64,000 bases of DNA from Paenibacillus periandrae (GTDB lineage Bacteria > Bacillota > Bacilli > Paenibacillales > NBRC-103111): contig NZ_JAJNMU010000018.1 in assembly GCF_022458865.1 (NCBI RefSeq), positions 168,527-232,526 of the forward strand, read 5' to 3'. A program made the position numbers and the translations under genes. Under the pieces are notes generated by a model. It had not been told where the DNA came from, did no database searches, and worked only from the letters and a program-made list of their open reading frames with translations. This document shows, in pieces, positions 55,091-63,678 of the stretch (position 1 is its first letter; the number at the start of each line of letters is the position of its first letter).

Positions 55091-56319
55091 GTAAACACAC
55101 CTAATCTGGATAATGGGCTCCAGAGTTTGAGTTCATTAATAAAATCCATCTCAATCCTTCGGACTGATTGGATCACATCACTCAGCAGAGGATCTTTATC
55201 CATTTTTTTTGTAATGTAAAGCAAAATATTGGTAAATGTCACCCAATAAGAGAACATATCCTTCGCAAGCCTAACTAGCTTTTCCGATGAACTATATTTC
55301 AGTAAATAATGGTACCAGATGTATCGTTCTTCTACAAAACGCATCCGAATCTGATGAGTAGTAGATAAGAGTGAATGATATTGTGACTCAGTAGTAATAC
55401 GATCAATGAACTGCTCTATTATGGTAAGCAAATTGTCTTGGCTGTTGTAAGATTCGGTTACATGTCTTATGGATTGATGGACAATTTGCTGAAAATGGCC
55501 CCCTTCGCTTTCTTCATCCAGATGTTCAGCATAGATAAGATGTAAACGCTTTGGGCCGCACAGCCACCTTCCACATGGATTATATTCCGAATATAGGTAA
55601 CTCATCGGTATCTTATACAAGTTCGAACCGTTTTTTAACTCCGGAAAGATGTGGTTAAACTCATCATATAGCGTTAACTCTTGTTGGCTTACGTTAAGTA
55701 CGACCGCAATATGATAAGAAAATTCATTTATGTTGTGATCATAAATCGGTGCTTCAATCAATGGAGTCTTACCGGATCGTATGATTCTTCGACATTTTGA
55801 TAATAGTTCGTCGGGCGAAAGACTTTCTTTAACTATATGAATACCGTTCAACCCTTTGTTTACTCGCTCAATGCGAACAAATCCATTTTCCATTTTGGCA
55901 GTTGTCGATAAGGGGGATAACAATAGAGCGAACGGACAGCCAAGTTGGTTCATTTTTATTATGTTCGAAAAAGCAATGGAATCGCATGAGCACCAGCCTA
56001 AATCCAGTTTCGGGCCTTCACCTGCCATCTGAATCTCTGTTTGATAAGGGGTGGTCTCAATAGTTTCAGGCTTATTCTCATTCAGTAAAAAACTTGAATC
56101 AAATAGTCCCTGTAATATGCTCGGATCCAAATTATTGTAAAAATCAGGATTTTTAAGTTTGTAGTAATGGTCATAATACTTTATAAAACTCTTAATCTTT
56201 TTCAAGATATCGGATAACTGATCCTCGGTTAAATGAAATTGCCTCATAACTTCTTTTTCCGGTAGCATATCTTTATTCACGCTTCTATAGATCAGGACCA
56301 TCATTTCCGATAATTGCAT
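55087..56319 (-). CDS. Papain-fold-like Cys/His/Asp protein, possible carrier-to-acceptor acyltransferase
   Basis: 410 residues. Candidate catalytic residues are C110/C112 in LGWCSCDSIAF, H203 in FSYHIAVVLNV and D219 in LTLYDEF, in the order of C39/BtrH-type domains; the rest is an N-terminal wing (1-95) and a helical C-terminal half. AGGGGGA precedes the ATG. BtrH moves an acyl group from a carrier to an aminoglycoside, and a similar transfer here would join the carrier-bound unit to a sugar. It sits between a carrier gene and the monooxygenase, to which it is coupled. Family assignment is tentative. Confidence 0.6.
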   Translation of the reverse strand: MQLSEMMVLIYRSVNKDMLPEKEVMRQFHLTEDQLSDILKKIKSFIKYYDHYYKLKNPDFYNNLDPSILQGLFDSSFLLNENKPETIETTPYQTEIQMAGEGPKLDLGWCSCDSIAFSNIIKMNQLGCPFALLLSPLSTTAKMENGFVRIERVNKGLNGIHIVKESLSPDELLSKCRRIIRSGKTPLIEAPIYDHNINEFSYHIAVVLNVSQQELTLYDEFNHIFPELKNGSNLYKIPMSYLYSEYNPCGRWLCGPKRLHLIYAEHLDEESEGGHFQQIVHQSIRHVTESYNSQDNLLTIIEQFIDRITTESQYHSLLSTTHQIRMRFVEERYIWYHYLLKYSSSEKLVRLAKDMFSYWVTFTNILLYITKKMDKDPLLSDVIQSVRRIEMDFINELKLWSPLSRLGVFT

Positions 56320-56338
56320 TACCGTCCCCCTATGCTAG

Positions 56339-56614
56339 CTAGATTTTTGGCATAAATGAATCGATCGTTTTTTCCCGCGGGTTAGACAACAATTTAAGAA
56401 TGAGGTTTACTTGTGCATGAATAGTCTGGTTTTCATGCAAATCTCCTAAAGATACAATGATTCCAAATTCTTCTTCAATTCTGGTAATCAACAACATGAC
56501 GCTTAGGGAATCTCCGCCGCATTTGTAATAAGATGTTGAATGGTCTACCGATTCTATTTCTAAGATACCTAACCACACCCTTTTTAACTTCTTCTCCACT
56601 TCAATTGGATACAT
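56339..56614 (-). CDS. Peptidyl/acyl carrier protein
   Basis: 91 residues from the ATG at 56614 (GAGGAAGG upstream); a further ATG at 56635 overlaps the amidotransferase stop (ATGA). The pantetheine serine is S36 in YKCGGDSLSVMLL, a GGDSL motif of the NRPS type rather than the fatty-acid type. Coupling to the amidotransferase gene suggests that this is the carrier on which the amide is made or held. Confidence 0.9.
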   Translation of the reverse strand: MYPIEVEKKLKRVWLGILEIESVDHSTSYYKCGGDSLSVMLLITRIEEEFGIIVSLGDLHENQTIHAQVNLILKLLSNPREKTIDSFMPKI

Positions 56615-56631
56615 GATTAACCATTCCTTCC

Positions 56632-58482
56632 TCATAAATTGGAAACCTTAAATTCACCCAGTAATAATCCAAATGTTAAAACATGCATCAATAAGTCCTC
56701 TTCGAATTTTAAATTCAGTTTGTAATCGGGGGACAAATACTTAGTTTTCAATTGCTCTATAGTATCTGGATTAAAGAAGCCTTGCCTACGGATGGTATCA
56801 TATGATAAAACGTCGTTTAAGTACGACGCATTCTCCCTTAATAAGTCTGGACACCCGGGTGCGACAAATCCAAATTTAGGACGACTGATGATTTCTTCAG
56901 GCACTCGGTTCGATGCGATTTTTTTCAAAATAAATTTTTCCTTAAATTGATTGAGCTTAAGATGGTGTGGGATCTTACGCACAAACTCTAAGATATTAAC
57001 ATCCAAAAACGGATATCTTGCTTCAACGGAGTTCGCAAAACACATTCGATCGCCATGATCCGCTAACAGATGGTTCCCTAAGCGAAGCTTGAGATCAATG
57101 TAAGACCTTTGATGCACTAAATGCCTTTCTGCAATCCTGTCTTTTCTCACTACTTGATTGTTGAGATAACTCATTTCACTGTGGATGCCATTAATCGTCG
57201 AGGAGAATAACTTCTTCTTTAATTCCTCGTGTTTCAAGTAGTTCTTCTCATAGATAAATAGGGGACTTCCCCAGAGCAGTTCTCTTATCTTTGCTTCTTC
57301 GGGATCAACAGATGCCGGATTTTCATTCCTCATGATATCGAACCGATATCCGACATAACCGGCGAACAATTCATCTGAGCCCTCACCTGTCAAAATCACC
57401 TTTAGATTCTTTTCTTTCGCTCTTTCCGAAAGAAGCAATGAAGCCACATTATAGGATTCTTTGAGCAAGGTTTCCGAATGCCAAATCGTCTTGCGAAGAT
57501 GTTTATCAAGATCTCGCAATTCAAAAAGAATGGTATTGTGATAAGATCCGACCTTCTCCGCTATTATTTTTTGATATTTGGATTCTGATATAATCTTGTC
57601 CGTAAAATCTACTGAAATTGAATGTTGTGGCGTGGGGTCAATTTCATGAATAAGTGCTGCAATCAAGGAAGAATCCAAGCCACCGCTCAAATAAAAACCA
57701 ACCGGAACATCGGATTGCAAACGATATTTTACAGATTTCAACAACAACTCATTTAAATGTTCAAAATAGTAATTTTCATCTTTGTATACTATTTCATTTT
57801 GTTTTGGATAAAACATATCCCAGTATTCGATGTCCTTTATATGAGACTCACTCACTAGCAGGTAATGGCCTCCTTGAAGACTCTTGATGTTCTTGAACAA
57901 GGTGCGTGGACTTATAACACCCGGGAAGGTTAATACTTGGTCTAATCCGACAAGGTCAATTTCACGGGATACTAACGGGTGCTCAAAGATAGCTTTAATC
58001 TCCGAACCAAATATGAACACATCGTCAATGATCGTATAAAAGAATGGCGCAATGCCCAAATGATCCCTCGCACAGAACACGGTATGACTCTGAGTATCGT
58101 ACAAAGCAAAGGCAAACTGTCCATTCAAAAGATTCAGTAATTCCACACCATGTTCTTCGTATAAGTGAATAATAACTTCACAATCCGAGTTCGTTCTGAA
58201 TCGATGGCCTTTTATTTCAAGCTGATGTTTTAATTCTTTATAGTTAAAGATTTCGCCATTACAAATTAAGATGATTGTATTGTTTTCATTGTAAAAGGGC
58301 TGCATCCCATTATCGACATCAATTATGCTCAGTCTATTAAAGCCGAGAGCAATTTCATCGTTGACATAGTGGTTGCTTCCATCAGGACCCCGGTGCTCCA
58401 ATACTCTCATCATTTTCGTTAGAAGTTCTTTTTGTACAGGATACTTCTTTCGACAGTCAAAAAAACCGGTTATTCCACACAT
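56632..58482 (-). CDS. Glutamine-dependent asparagine synthetase family amidotransferase
   Basis: 616 residues from the ATG at 58482, giving the N-terminal MCGITGFF with nucleophile Cys2; the frame extends to 58545 but then Cys2 would not be at the terminus. Glutaminase domain 1-210 (RGPDG, CNGEIFN), synthetase domain with PP-loop SGGLDSS (266-272) and LTGEGSDELFAGY. Such enzymes transfer ammonia from glutamine to a carboxylate activated with ATP; in natural-product clusters they make amides or amide-like bonds. It is the first gene of the long operon, followed by a carrier gene overlapping its stop. Not a housekeeping AsnB by context. Confidence 0.9.
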   Translation of the reverse strand: MCGITGFFDCRKKYPVQKELLTKMMRVLEHRGPDGSNHYVNDEIALGFNRLSIIDVDNGMQPFYNENNTIILICNGEIFNYKELKHQLEIKGHRFRTNSDCEVIIHLYEEHGVELLNLLNGQFAFALYDTQSHTVFCARDHLGIAPFFYTIIDDVFIFGSEIKAIFEHPLVSREIDLVGLDQVLTFPGVISPRTLFKNIKSLQGGHYLLVSESHIKDIEYWDMFYPKQNEIVYKDENYYFEHLNELLLKSVKYRLQSDVPVGFYLSGGLDSSLIAALIHEIDPTPQHSISVDFTDKIISESKYQKIIAEKVGSYHNTILFELRDLDKHLRKTIWHSETLLKESYNVASLLLSERAKEKNLKVILTGEGSDELFAGYVGYRFDIMRNENPASVDPEEAKIRELLWGSPLFIYEKNYLKHEELKKKLFSSTINGIHSEMSYLNNQVVRKDRIAERHLVHQRSYIDLKLRLGNHLLADHGDRMCFANSVEARYPFLDVNILEFVRKIPHHLKLNQFKEKFILKKIASNRVPEEIISRPKFGFVAPGCPDLLRENASYLNDVLSYDTIRRQGFFNPDTIEQLKTKYLSPDYKLNLKFEEDLLMHVLTFGLLLGEFKVSNL

Positions 58483-58592
58483 TAGACATTCCTCGCTTTG
58501 TAAAATACTCGCTGTAAAATAATGCAACCTTTTGCAATTCGCCATTACATCACAATGAGACAGTATACATTCGCCTTCGTCATAAGCAAAAT

Positions 58593-58628
58593 GAAGATCA
58601 CCCTTCCATCTGGCGAGTTGTGATCTTC
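58593..58628 (-). promoter_or_regulatory. Leader hairpin upstream of the amidotransferase gene
   Basis: GAAGATCAC (58593-58601) and GTGATCTTC (58620-58628) form a 9-bp stem with an 18-nt loop; on the minus strand it is followed by ATTTTGC and lies about 110 nt before the start codon. It could be an attenuator in the 5' leader of the long operon. A second palindrome, CACTC-TTG-GAGTG (58725-58737), lies further upstream and may be an operator. There is no match to a T-box or known riboswitch consensus. Confidence 0.4.
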
Positions 58629-58639
58629 CTCTTACATGA

Positions 58640-59690
58640 TGTATCGTCGATAATTAGAAAGAGAATCAGTTTAGTGCATCCGATAGGCTGCTCTTGAATA
58701 CATCAGAGATACTCTTTGTCACAGCACTCTTGGAGTGTGTTACATGACAAGTTTTTTACAAGGGACAAATAACTACGTTTAAATTACTATAAATACCCAT
58801 TATTTGCAATATAATCTGTGGTATTGGATAAAATATGTAGTTTATGATAATAATTTGTATGATAAAGTAAGTGGACCTGTTGGTAAATCCTCTCAATGTA
58901 GTGAAATTTACAATTTTCCTGAATCCTTGAATCTTTGTTACTTAAATATATTAGAAAATTATAGGAATACCCTGTCTGTAGAGAAAGAGTAGGATAATCC
59001 TGAATCCGTAACCTTACTTGATCTCGCTGTGCCTTAGGTACCTTTTTTGGTATTTAGTGGATATAATTGTTAATTTGGTGTAGGAGGTATTTGTCATCCA
59101 ATTTTTATTGTACCTCTTTAAGTCTGCTTCGTTGGTTTTTGAGCATGCCAAATAAGCCTATCTTTTTGCAGGTATTAAGCTGCGTTGCGAATGGTTCTTC
59201 TTTTTTCAAGAAACCGCTTGGTAAGCGAACTCAGCCAACAATAACACTCCCCCATTCTATATGGACCTCTTTTGAGCCAGTTGAGTCCAAAAACTGCTCA
59301 TCAACGCTTTAGGGCTCAACCAGATCAGTAACGATTCAAATGTCTCAGTAATGAATAGCGATATAGTTATATAGGTCTGTATGTGCGGGCGTGTAACCTG
59401 CAGCTCAGAACATTTAGTCAGCGCTTCGCCAACTTGCTCAGCAATCATGACGGCGCGCGATTTAACATCAGAGCACGTGCGAGAATAATGCTTGATTTAC
59501 GGGTTGGGTCTTCTACATCTACAGGACTATCTTTTATAGATGGGGGTATATAGCCTTCTCAATCGAAGCACAGAAGGAATGGCCGTCAACTAATCAAGAC
59601 TTTTTTCCAAAAAAACCGAAATTTATTGTGTTTTATCTTTATTTATATGTATATTGTTACTGCTAATGCATAATGTCCACCATTTGACGG
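58640..59690. other. AT-rich non-coding stretch with unrecognised remnants
   Basis: No intact gene. Minus-strand frames at 59257-59520 (for example VDVEDPTRKSSIILARALML and, out of frame, EQVGEALTKCSELQV) look like the C-terminal part of a lost protein; the family is not recognised. The promoter of the cluster should lie in 58640-58800, but no confident -35/-10 pair was identified. Confidence 0.35.
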
Positions 59691-59750
59691 CGTAAGTTGT
59701 CCTACTAGTGACGGACAAGCTGTCCGCTCGTGGTGAAGAGAAAGGGAGAA

Positions 59751-60551
59751 TCACGATAATTCTCCCTGGATGGCTCGCTTGATCATATGATCGTCGATGA
59801 TGCGATGTTTGTTCTGTGAACCGTAAATGAGTGCGTGGGTACATAATTTGTTGATCAGTCTGGCAGCGCCACACGAGAAGCGAAAGATGTCATCTAGCGC
59901 TCCTTCAGTGAAAATGTCATGATCCGTACCTGCGAACGCCATGTGACGCCTGATATAATCACCAGTCTGAACCCGATCGTAATGCGGAAGCTTACATTGC
60001 AGGTCGATCCGCTGGCGGATAGCCGCGTAAGCTTGCAGGTTCAGTCGATCCCCGAGTTCACTTTGACCTACCAAGATGAGCGCCATGGGACTCTGCGCAT
60101 CCCTCTTGAAGTTGAGCAGAAATCGCACTTCTTCTAGCATTTCGCGATCCAAGAGATGCGCCTCGTCGACGACGACAACGGGCAAGAGCCGGTGAATGCC
60201 GCGCATAAGCTCGATCTCGCGAAGCAATTGGCGCTTGGCATCGCCACGGTAGAATTTTGATTCGCAGCCGAGCTGCTCGAGCAACCCCTTGTAAATATGC
60301 CCCGGAGTCAGCTTCGAATCTGACAAGTAAAGAACCTTGTACTTGGCTGGATCGAGCACTTCGGCGAACCGACGAATCGTCGTCGTCTTGCCCGTGCCGC
60401 AATCGCCGGTTACAACGGCGAACCACTGCCGGTGAGCGGCGTACTCAAGACGGCCAAGCGTCTCCTCGAGAATAACCGACTCGTAGAGCTCATTCGTCGG
60501 TAAGTCCCGAGAAAACGGGGAACGTCCAAGACCGTAGAAAGACTCAAACAT
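59751..60551 (-). CDS. ExeA-type AAA ATPase of a transposon
   Basis: 266 residues. Walker A GDCGTGKTT, Walker B LLPVVVVDEAHLLD, sensor ILVGQSELGDR, arginine finger region AAIRQRIDLQC, and a C-terminal lid ending GAARLINKLCTHA. It matches the ExeA/TniB/TnsC-like ATPases that choose targets for DDE transposases and are encoded right after the transposase gene. Codon use is GC-rich compared with surroundings, so it arrived separately. The transposase upstream is reduced to its last 30 codons. Confidence 0.85.
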   Translation of the reverse strand: MFESFYGLGRSPFSRDLPTNELYESVILEETLGRLEYAAHRQWFAVVTGDCGTGKTTTIRRFAEVLDPAKYKVLYLSDSKLTPGHIYKGLLEQLGCESKFYRGDAKRQLLREIELMRGIHRLLPVVVVDEAHLLDREMLEEVRFLLNFKRDAQSPMALILVGQSELGDRLNLQAYAAIRQRIDLQCKLPHYDRVQTGDYIRRHMAFAGTDHDIFTEGALDDIFRFSCGAARLINKLCTHALIYGSQNKHRIIDDHMIKRAIQGELS

Positions 60552-60639
60552 GGCCGTCCTCCTTGCTTACCCGGCGATAGGTCACTGCTGGCGCCTGTTC
60601 TGCCTTGCGATCCCGACTTCGTTCCTCCGCTGCCGCGAG
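60544..60639 (-). pseudogene. Transposase C-terminal tail
   Basis: About 31 codons (EERSRDRKAEQAPAVTYRRV and a few more) end in TGA at 60544-60546, overlapping the ExeA-type ATPase start. This is the usual coupling between the DDE transposase and its ATPase. A TAG at 60640-60642 and foreign sequence replace the rest of the gene. Confidence 0.55.
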
Positions 60640-60655
60640 CTACGTTCCAATTCTA

Positions 60656-60697
60656 TGACAAAATAAATTACAATTGGTGACAAACTGAATTACAACT
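60656..60697. repeat. 20-bp direct repeats, transposon-end-like
   Basis: TGACAAAATAAATTACAATT (60656-60675) and TGACAAACTGAATTACAACT (60678-60697) are adjacent direct repeats. They mark the right end of the ExeA-type element remnant; the left side has a palindrome CGGACA-AGC-TGTCCG (59712-59726). Read on the minus strand they share a TGTA-N(5-6)-TTTGT pattern with the repeats at 2632-2771. Confidence 0.55.
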
Positions 60698-60993
60698 CAC
60701 AATTGCGTCAAGTTCTTAACTTGCTGAACCATGACTCGAAGTAAGTAGACACTCGCTTCATCCTGATCAGAAGTCAGTCTCCTCAATTCCTGTACGTTCC
60801 AATCCAGTTCCTGAACGGCATTCCTATATTGTTCCCTAGCTTTTTTCAACCCGTCTTTCCCTTGATACAAATCAGTTTCGCTAGGTTCATTCTGCTTCAC
60901 ATCAGTAAGGAGTGACGTCAGATTCTCTATCTCTGCATATTGTTTCTTTATCTCTAGCTCTTTTTTATGAGATTGAATCAAAACCAACTTCAA
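60697..60993 (-). CDS. Hypothetical coiled-coil protein, 98 residues
   Basis: A Lys/Glu/Leu-rich sequence with a clear coiled-coil pattern (ELEIKKQYAEIENLTSLLTD; QYRNAVQELDWNVQELRRL). No known family. It starts 28 bp from the divergent interrupted gene region. Its stop coincides with the transposon-end repeats, so it could be a genuine small gene or the truncated tail of a larger one. Confidence 0.4.
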   Translation of the reverse strand: MKLVLIQSHKKELEIKKQYAEIENLTSLLTDVKQNEPSETDLYQGKDGLKKAREQYRNAVQELDWNVQELRRLTSDQDEASVYLLRVMVQQVKNLTQL

Positions 60994-61845
60994 AAAGAAT
61001 CGGTGAATTTGAACGAAGATTAGTATTCAGGACATTTATGGAGTTTATTGAGGAACAGGCACCTTCTCAGTTCGATAGGTATTATAATACAAGGCACTTG
61101 GGATGTTTTTTATAATAATACTGTGGTTGCTAAAGTAACTCAGAATCCAAGCTCTAATGATTCTGTTGCAGTTGCTTTGCTGTGCAGTTACCCTCAAAAG
61201 TGGCTGAAAAAATTAGACATAAATAGCAATCTTCTTGCCAGCTTAAATGAGGTAACAGCTTATGTGGAGTTATTTACGAATGATTGTATAGAAATAGAAA
61301 GTGTACTGAGCACACTGGCAGCTATTGGCCTTCATGCTTACGAAACTAATAATAACTGGAATCATTGTATAAGATGTGGTTGTGACAGTATCGAGGTTAA
61401 TACTGGGATAATTGAGATTAACAACGGCTCTTTATTTACAGAAGATAGATCAAAAATGTTCCGTTATGCTTCTATTGCTACAGATCCATTTGATGCATTA
61501 CTACGATACTGGTATATCGCGGAGCATATGTATGACGATCTAATTTATTCAAATGTGAATAACCTGCTACAAGCAACAATAAGACCTCCGAGATTTGGAA
61601 GGGCTATATCAGAATTAACCGTTGAAGGTACGTGCGCAAAAGAAACTTTTATTAAGAATATGTCTAATAACTCAATTACACAGTTAATTCTTAATGTGGG
61701 ATCAAGTAATTTAATTACAAGTGCTAATGCAGCTATGAGTTTACTTCTAAACAATATATCAAGCGTATCATTTTGGAATAAAACAACTCCTTCTTCTCAA
61801 AAGTGAACTGTAACCCCATTTGTGGACACGTAATAAAAAGGTATA

Positions 61846-62793
61846 TTAGATGGTGATAAGATGACTTCTGTATTCATCAGGAGTCATCTTTTTTAATCCC
61901 CATTGGTAGCGCTCCGTATTGTACGTAAGGATATATTCGTTCACCCTTTGGCGCAGCTCATGAATAGTCTGACAATCGGCGTATTCAAGTTCATCCTTCA
62001 TATGACCAAAGAAGGATTCCATAGGGGCATTATCCCAGCAGTTTCCTTTGCGAGACATCGATTGTTTAAACCCTGCTTTCTTTACTTTGTCTTGAAAGAC
62101 AGGATGGGTGTAGTGCATGCCTTGATCGGAGTGCAGAATGGCTTCCGGATGAATGGAGTCGTCCATGCTTCTTAGAAGTTCCTCTAATGTCTTTTCTACA
62201 ATCCCAAGTTCTAACGATGTAGAAAGGACATGTGCAGGCACTTGGTTTGTTGCCCCATCTTTGACACAAGAAAGATACGCGCACTGCCCATTACCATATT
62301 TCATGTAGGTGATGTCCGTTAACAGCACTTTTCCGGGTTCTCCCTGGTTAAATTGTCGCTCTAATAAATTTGGGCATGTGCGATGCTCCTGTGTGGCTTT
62401 AGCCATTTTACGATAGGGATTAGCTTGTCTTACTTTTGCTACTAAATTGTATTTACGCATGAGTCTGCGTATTTTTTTGTGATTCATAATGACGGTATCT
62501 TTACGTTCCAGATACATCTTAATCGTTAGTGCACCCGCTTTACTATTTAGGGACAGAAAGTGAGCTTGAATTAACCGATAGTCTACCTCATCGACATATT
62601 CACGTTCTTGTCGGGCTAGCTCTGCTTTTATCCAAGCATAGTACCCACTGCGACTGACACCAGCAACGGCACATAACCAGGCTGTTAAACCCCTCAGTTG
62701 ATGCTTACGAACGGTAGTCTCAATGAGCTCAAAGGTCTCCGAAGGTGTTAGTGTCCTCGCTTCGCCTGCCTTTCTAGAGCATCGAGCTTTTTT
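61846..62793 (-). CDS. IS3-family transposase OrfB, DDE integrase
   Basis: The frame is open from the slippery site at 62787-62793 to 61846, about 315 codons when fused. N-terminal HTH_21-like region (GLTAWLCAVAGVSRSGYYAW), then the DDE core: LLTDITYMKYG, LHSDQGMHYTH, and CWDNAPMESFFGHMKDE. An ATG-started product (62517) would lack the N-terminal part. It is expressed by -1 frameshifting from orfA at A6G. Confidence 0.9.
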   Translation of the reverse strand, partial: KKARCSRKAGEARTLTPSETFELIETTVRKHQLRGLTAWLCAVAGVSRSGYYAWIKAELARQEREYVDEVDYRLIQAHFLSLNSKAGALTIKMYLERKDTVIMNHKKIRRLMRKYNLVAKVRQANPYRKMAKATQEHRTCPNLLERQFNQGEPGKVLLTDITYMKYGNGQCAYLSCVKDGATNQVPAHVLSTSLELGIVEKTLEELLRSMDDSIHPEAILHSDQGMHYTHPVFQDKVKKAGFKQSMSRKGNCWDNAPMESFFGHMKDELEYADCQTIHELRQRVNEYILTYNTERYQWGLKKMTPDEYRSHLITI

Positions 62794-63173
62794 AGAAGTT
62801 CATTCTCTGCTTCTAAGCACTTGATCTTCGCCTCAGCACGTTTCAATTTCTCTTCTGTACTTAGCTCTTTAGATGAAGGTCTTCCCGTACTCGATTTGCC
62901 CCTGCGATCCATAAGTAATCCCTCCTTTCCGTACCTGTCAAACGTTTTTCTCCAACGTTTTAATCCCTTCTTAGGAGTTTCTGCTCCGATCATGGTTATG
63001 TCAAATCCAGCTTCAAGGAATATTTGCATGGGTGAACAACCATCTTGATACAGCTGCACGGCCTGAAGTTTAAATTCAGGTTTATATGATATTGCTTTTT
63101 CCGTTACATGAACAACATTAGGATTAGAATCTAGAATTCTCATTTGTGTTGATGTGAAAAGACGTTTTGACAT
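62748..63173 (-). CDS. IS3-family transposase OrfA
   Basis: 141 residues: HTH (YKPEFKLQAVQLYQDGCSPM, KKGLKRWRKTFDRYG) and a C-terminal helical zipper (EEKLKRAEAKIKCLEAENEL). Near its 3' end the minus strand reads AAAAAAG (62793-62787), a classical -1 frameshift site, and the orfB frame is indeed offset by -1. Confidence 0.9.
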   Translation of the reverse strand: MSKRLFTSTQMRILDSNPNVVHVTEKAISYKPEFKLQAVQLYQDGCSPMQIFLEAGFDITMIGAETPKKGLKRWRKTFDRYGKEGLLMDRRGKSSTGRPSSKELSTEEKLKRAEAKIKCLEAENELLKKLDALERQAKRGH

Positions 63174-63438
63174 GATGTAGTTCCCTCATTCACTGTAGTA
63201 TTTTTCATTAAAACACAAAAACCCGAAAGACAGGCACTTTTTTTTAAGTGTCTATCTTTCGGGTTACAGTTCAAAGGAAGCTCTTGGTTCTTTTCTTTAT
63301 ACTTGTAGAAATGCTGTTGCCCATAGACGCGAAAGCGAAAAATGGTTCAATAGGTTAGATAACAATCATACTCAAAATGTTCAAGAGATTATTTCAATAG
63401 TACACGAAGCAATTTACTCTTTGTTACAAGACATGTAA

Positions 63439-63678
63439 CTAAATCGCGTAAACTAACATACTAATACTGTTTAAACTAGAGTTATAAACACCCTATATAT
63501 CCAAAACTCCTGTCCGATTTTTGTAGACATGGTGTAGACCAAAGCTTTAAATCGATATAATCAATGATAAATCGCAGTAACATCAGTTAATAAGTAGTTC
63601 GCAACAAATCCATAAAGGATAAGGCTTTGCGTGATTTACTAACATGAATAGAGAAGCCCCAAAGAATCAAGGACCAGA
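63439..63678. other. Non-coding stretch between the interrupted gene and the att-like site
   Basis: About 240 bp with no coding frame, hairpin terminator or RNA gene that I can identify. Confidence 0.4.

Larger units (their letters stand above)
61804..63273 (-). mobile_element. IS3-family insertion sequence, 1470 bp, with target duplication
   Basis: Perfect inverted ends TGAACTGTAACCC (61804-61816) and GGGTTACAGTTCA (63261-63273), flanked by the 3-bp duplication AAG (61801-61803 and 63274-63276). It carries orfA and orfB on the minus strand. The intact ends and duplication mean a fairly recent insertion. Confidence 0.93.
61048..63438 (+). pseudogene. Gene of unknown function interrupted by an IS3 element; C-terminal HEPN-like motif
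   Basis: The 5' part (61048-61803) and 3' part (63277-63438) join in frame once the IS and one AAG duplicate are removed, giving about 305 residues: SSQK then EALGSFLYTCRNAVAHRRES. RNAVAH matches the Rx4H motif of HEPN ribonucleases, so a toxin or defence role is conceivable. The start at 61048 is TTG; an ATG frame at 61038 (MEFIEEQAPSQFDRYYNTR) reads into a stop near T6 at 61109, so the true N-terminus may be frameshifted. I do not recognise the rest. Confidence 0.6.

Noticed and set aside
29258..58482. NRPS or PKS modules
   Set aside because: No condensation, adenylation, ketosynthase or acyltransferase domain was found; only free-standing carrier proteins.
56632..58545. 637-residue version of the amidotransferase starting at 58545
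   Set aside because: Catalytic Cys must be residue 2 after removal of Met; the ATG at 58482 gives MCGITGFF and has its own GAGGAA site.
58593..58628. T-box riboswitch in the leader of the amidotransferase gene
   Set aside because: The T-box consensus (AGGGTGGNACCGCG) and specifier-loop structure are not seen; only a simple hairpin is present.
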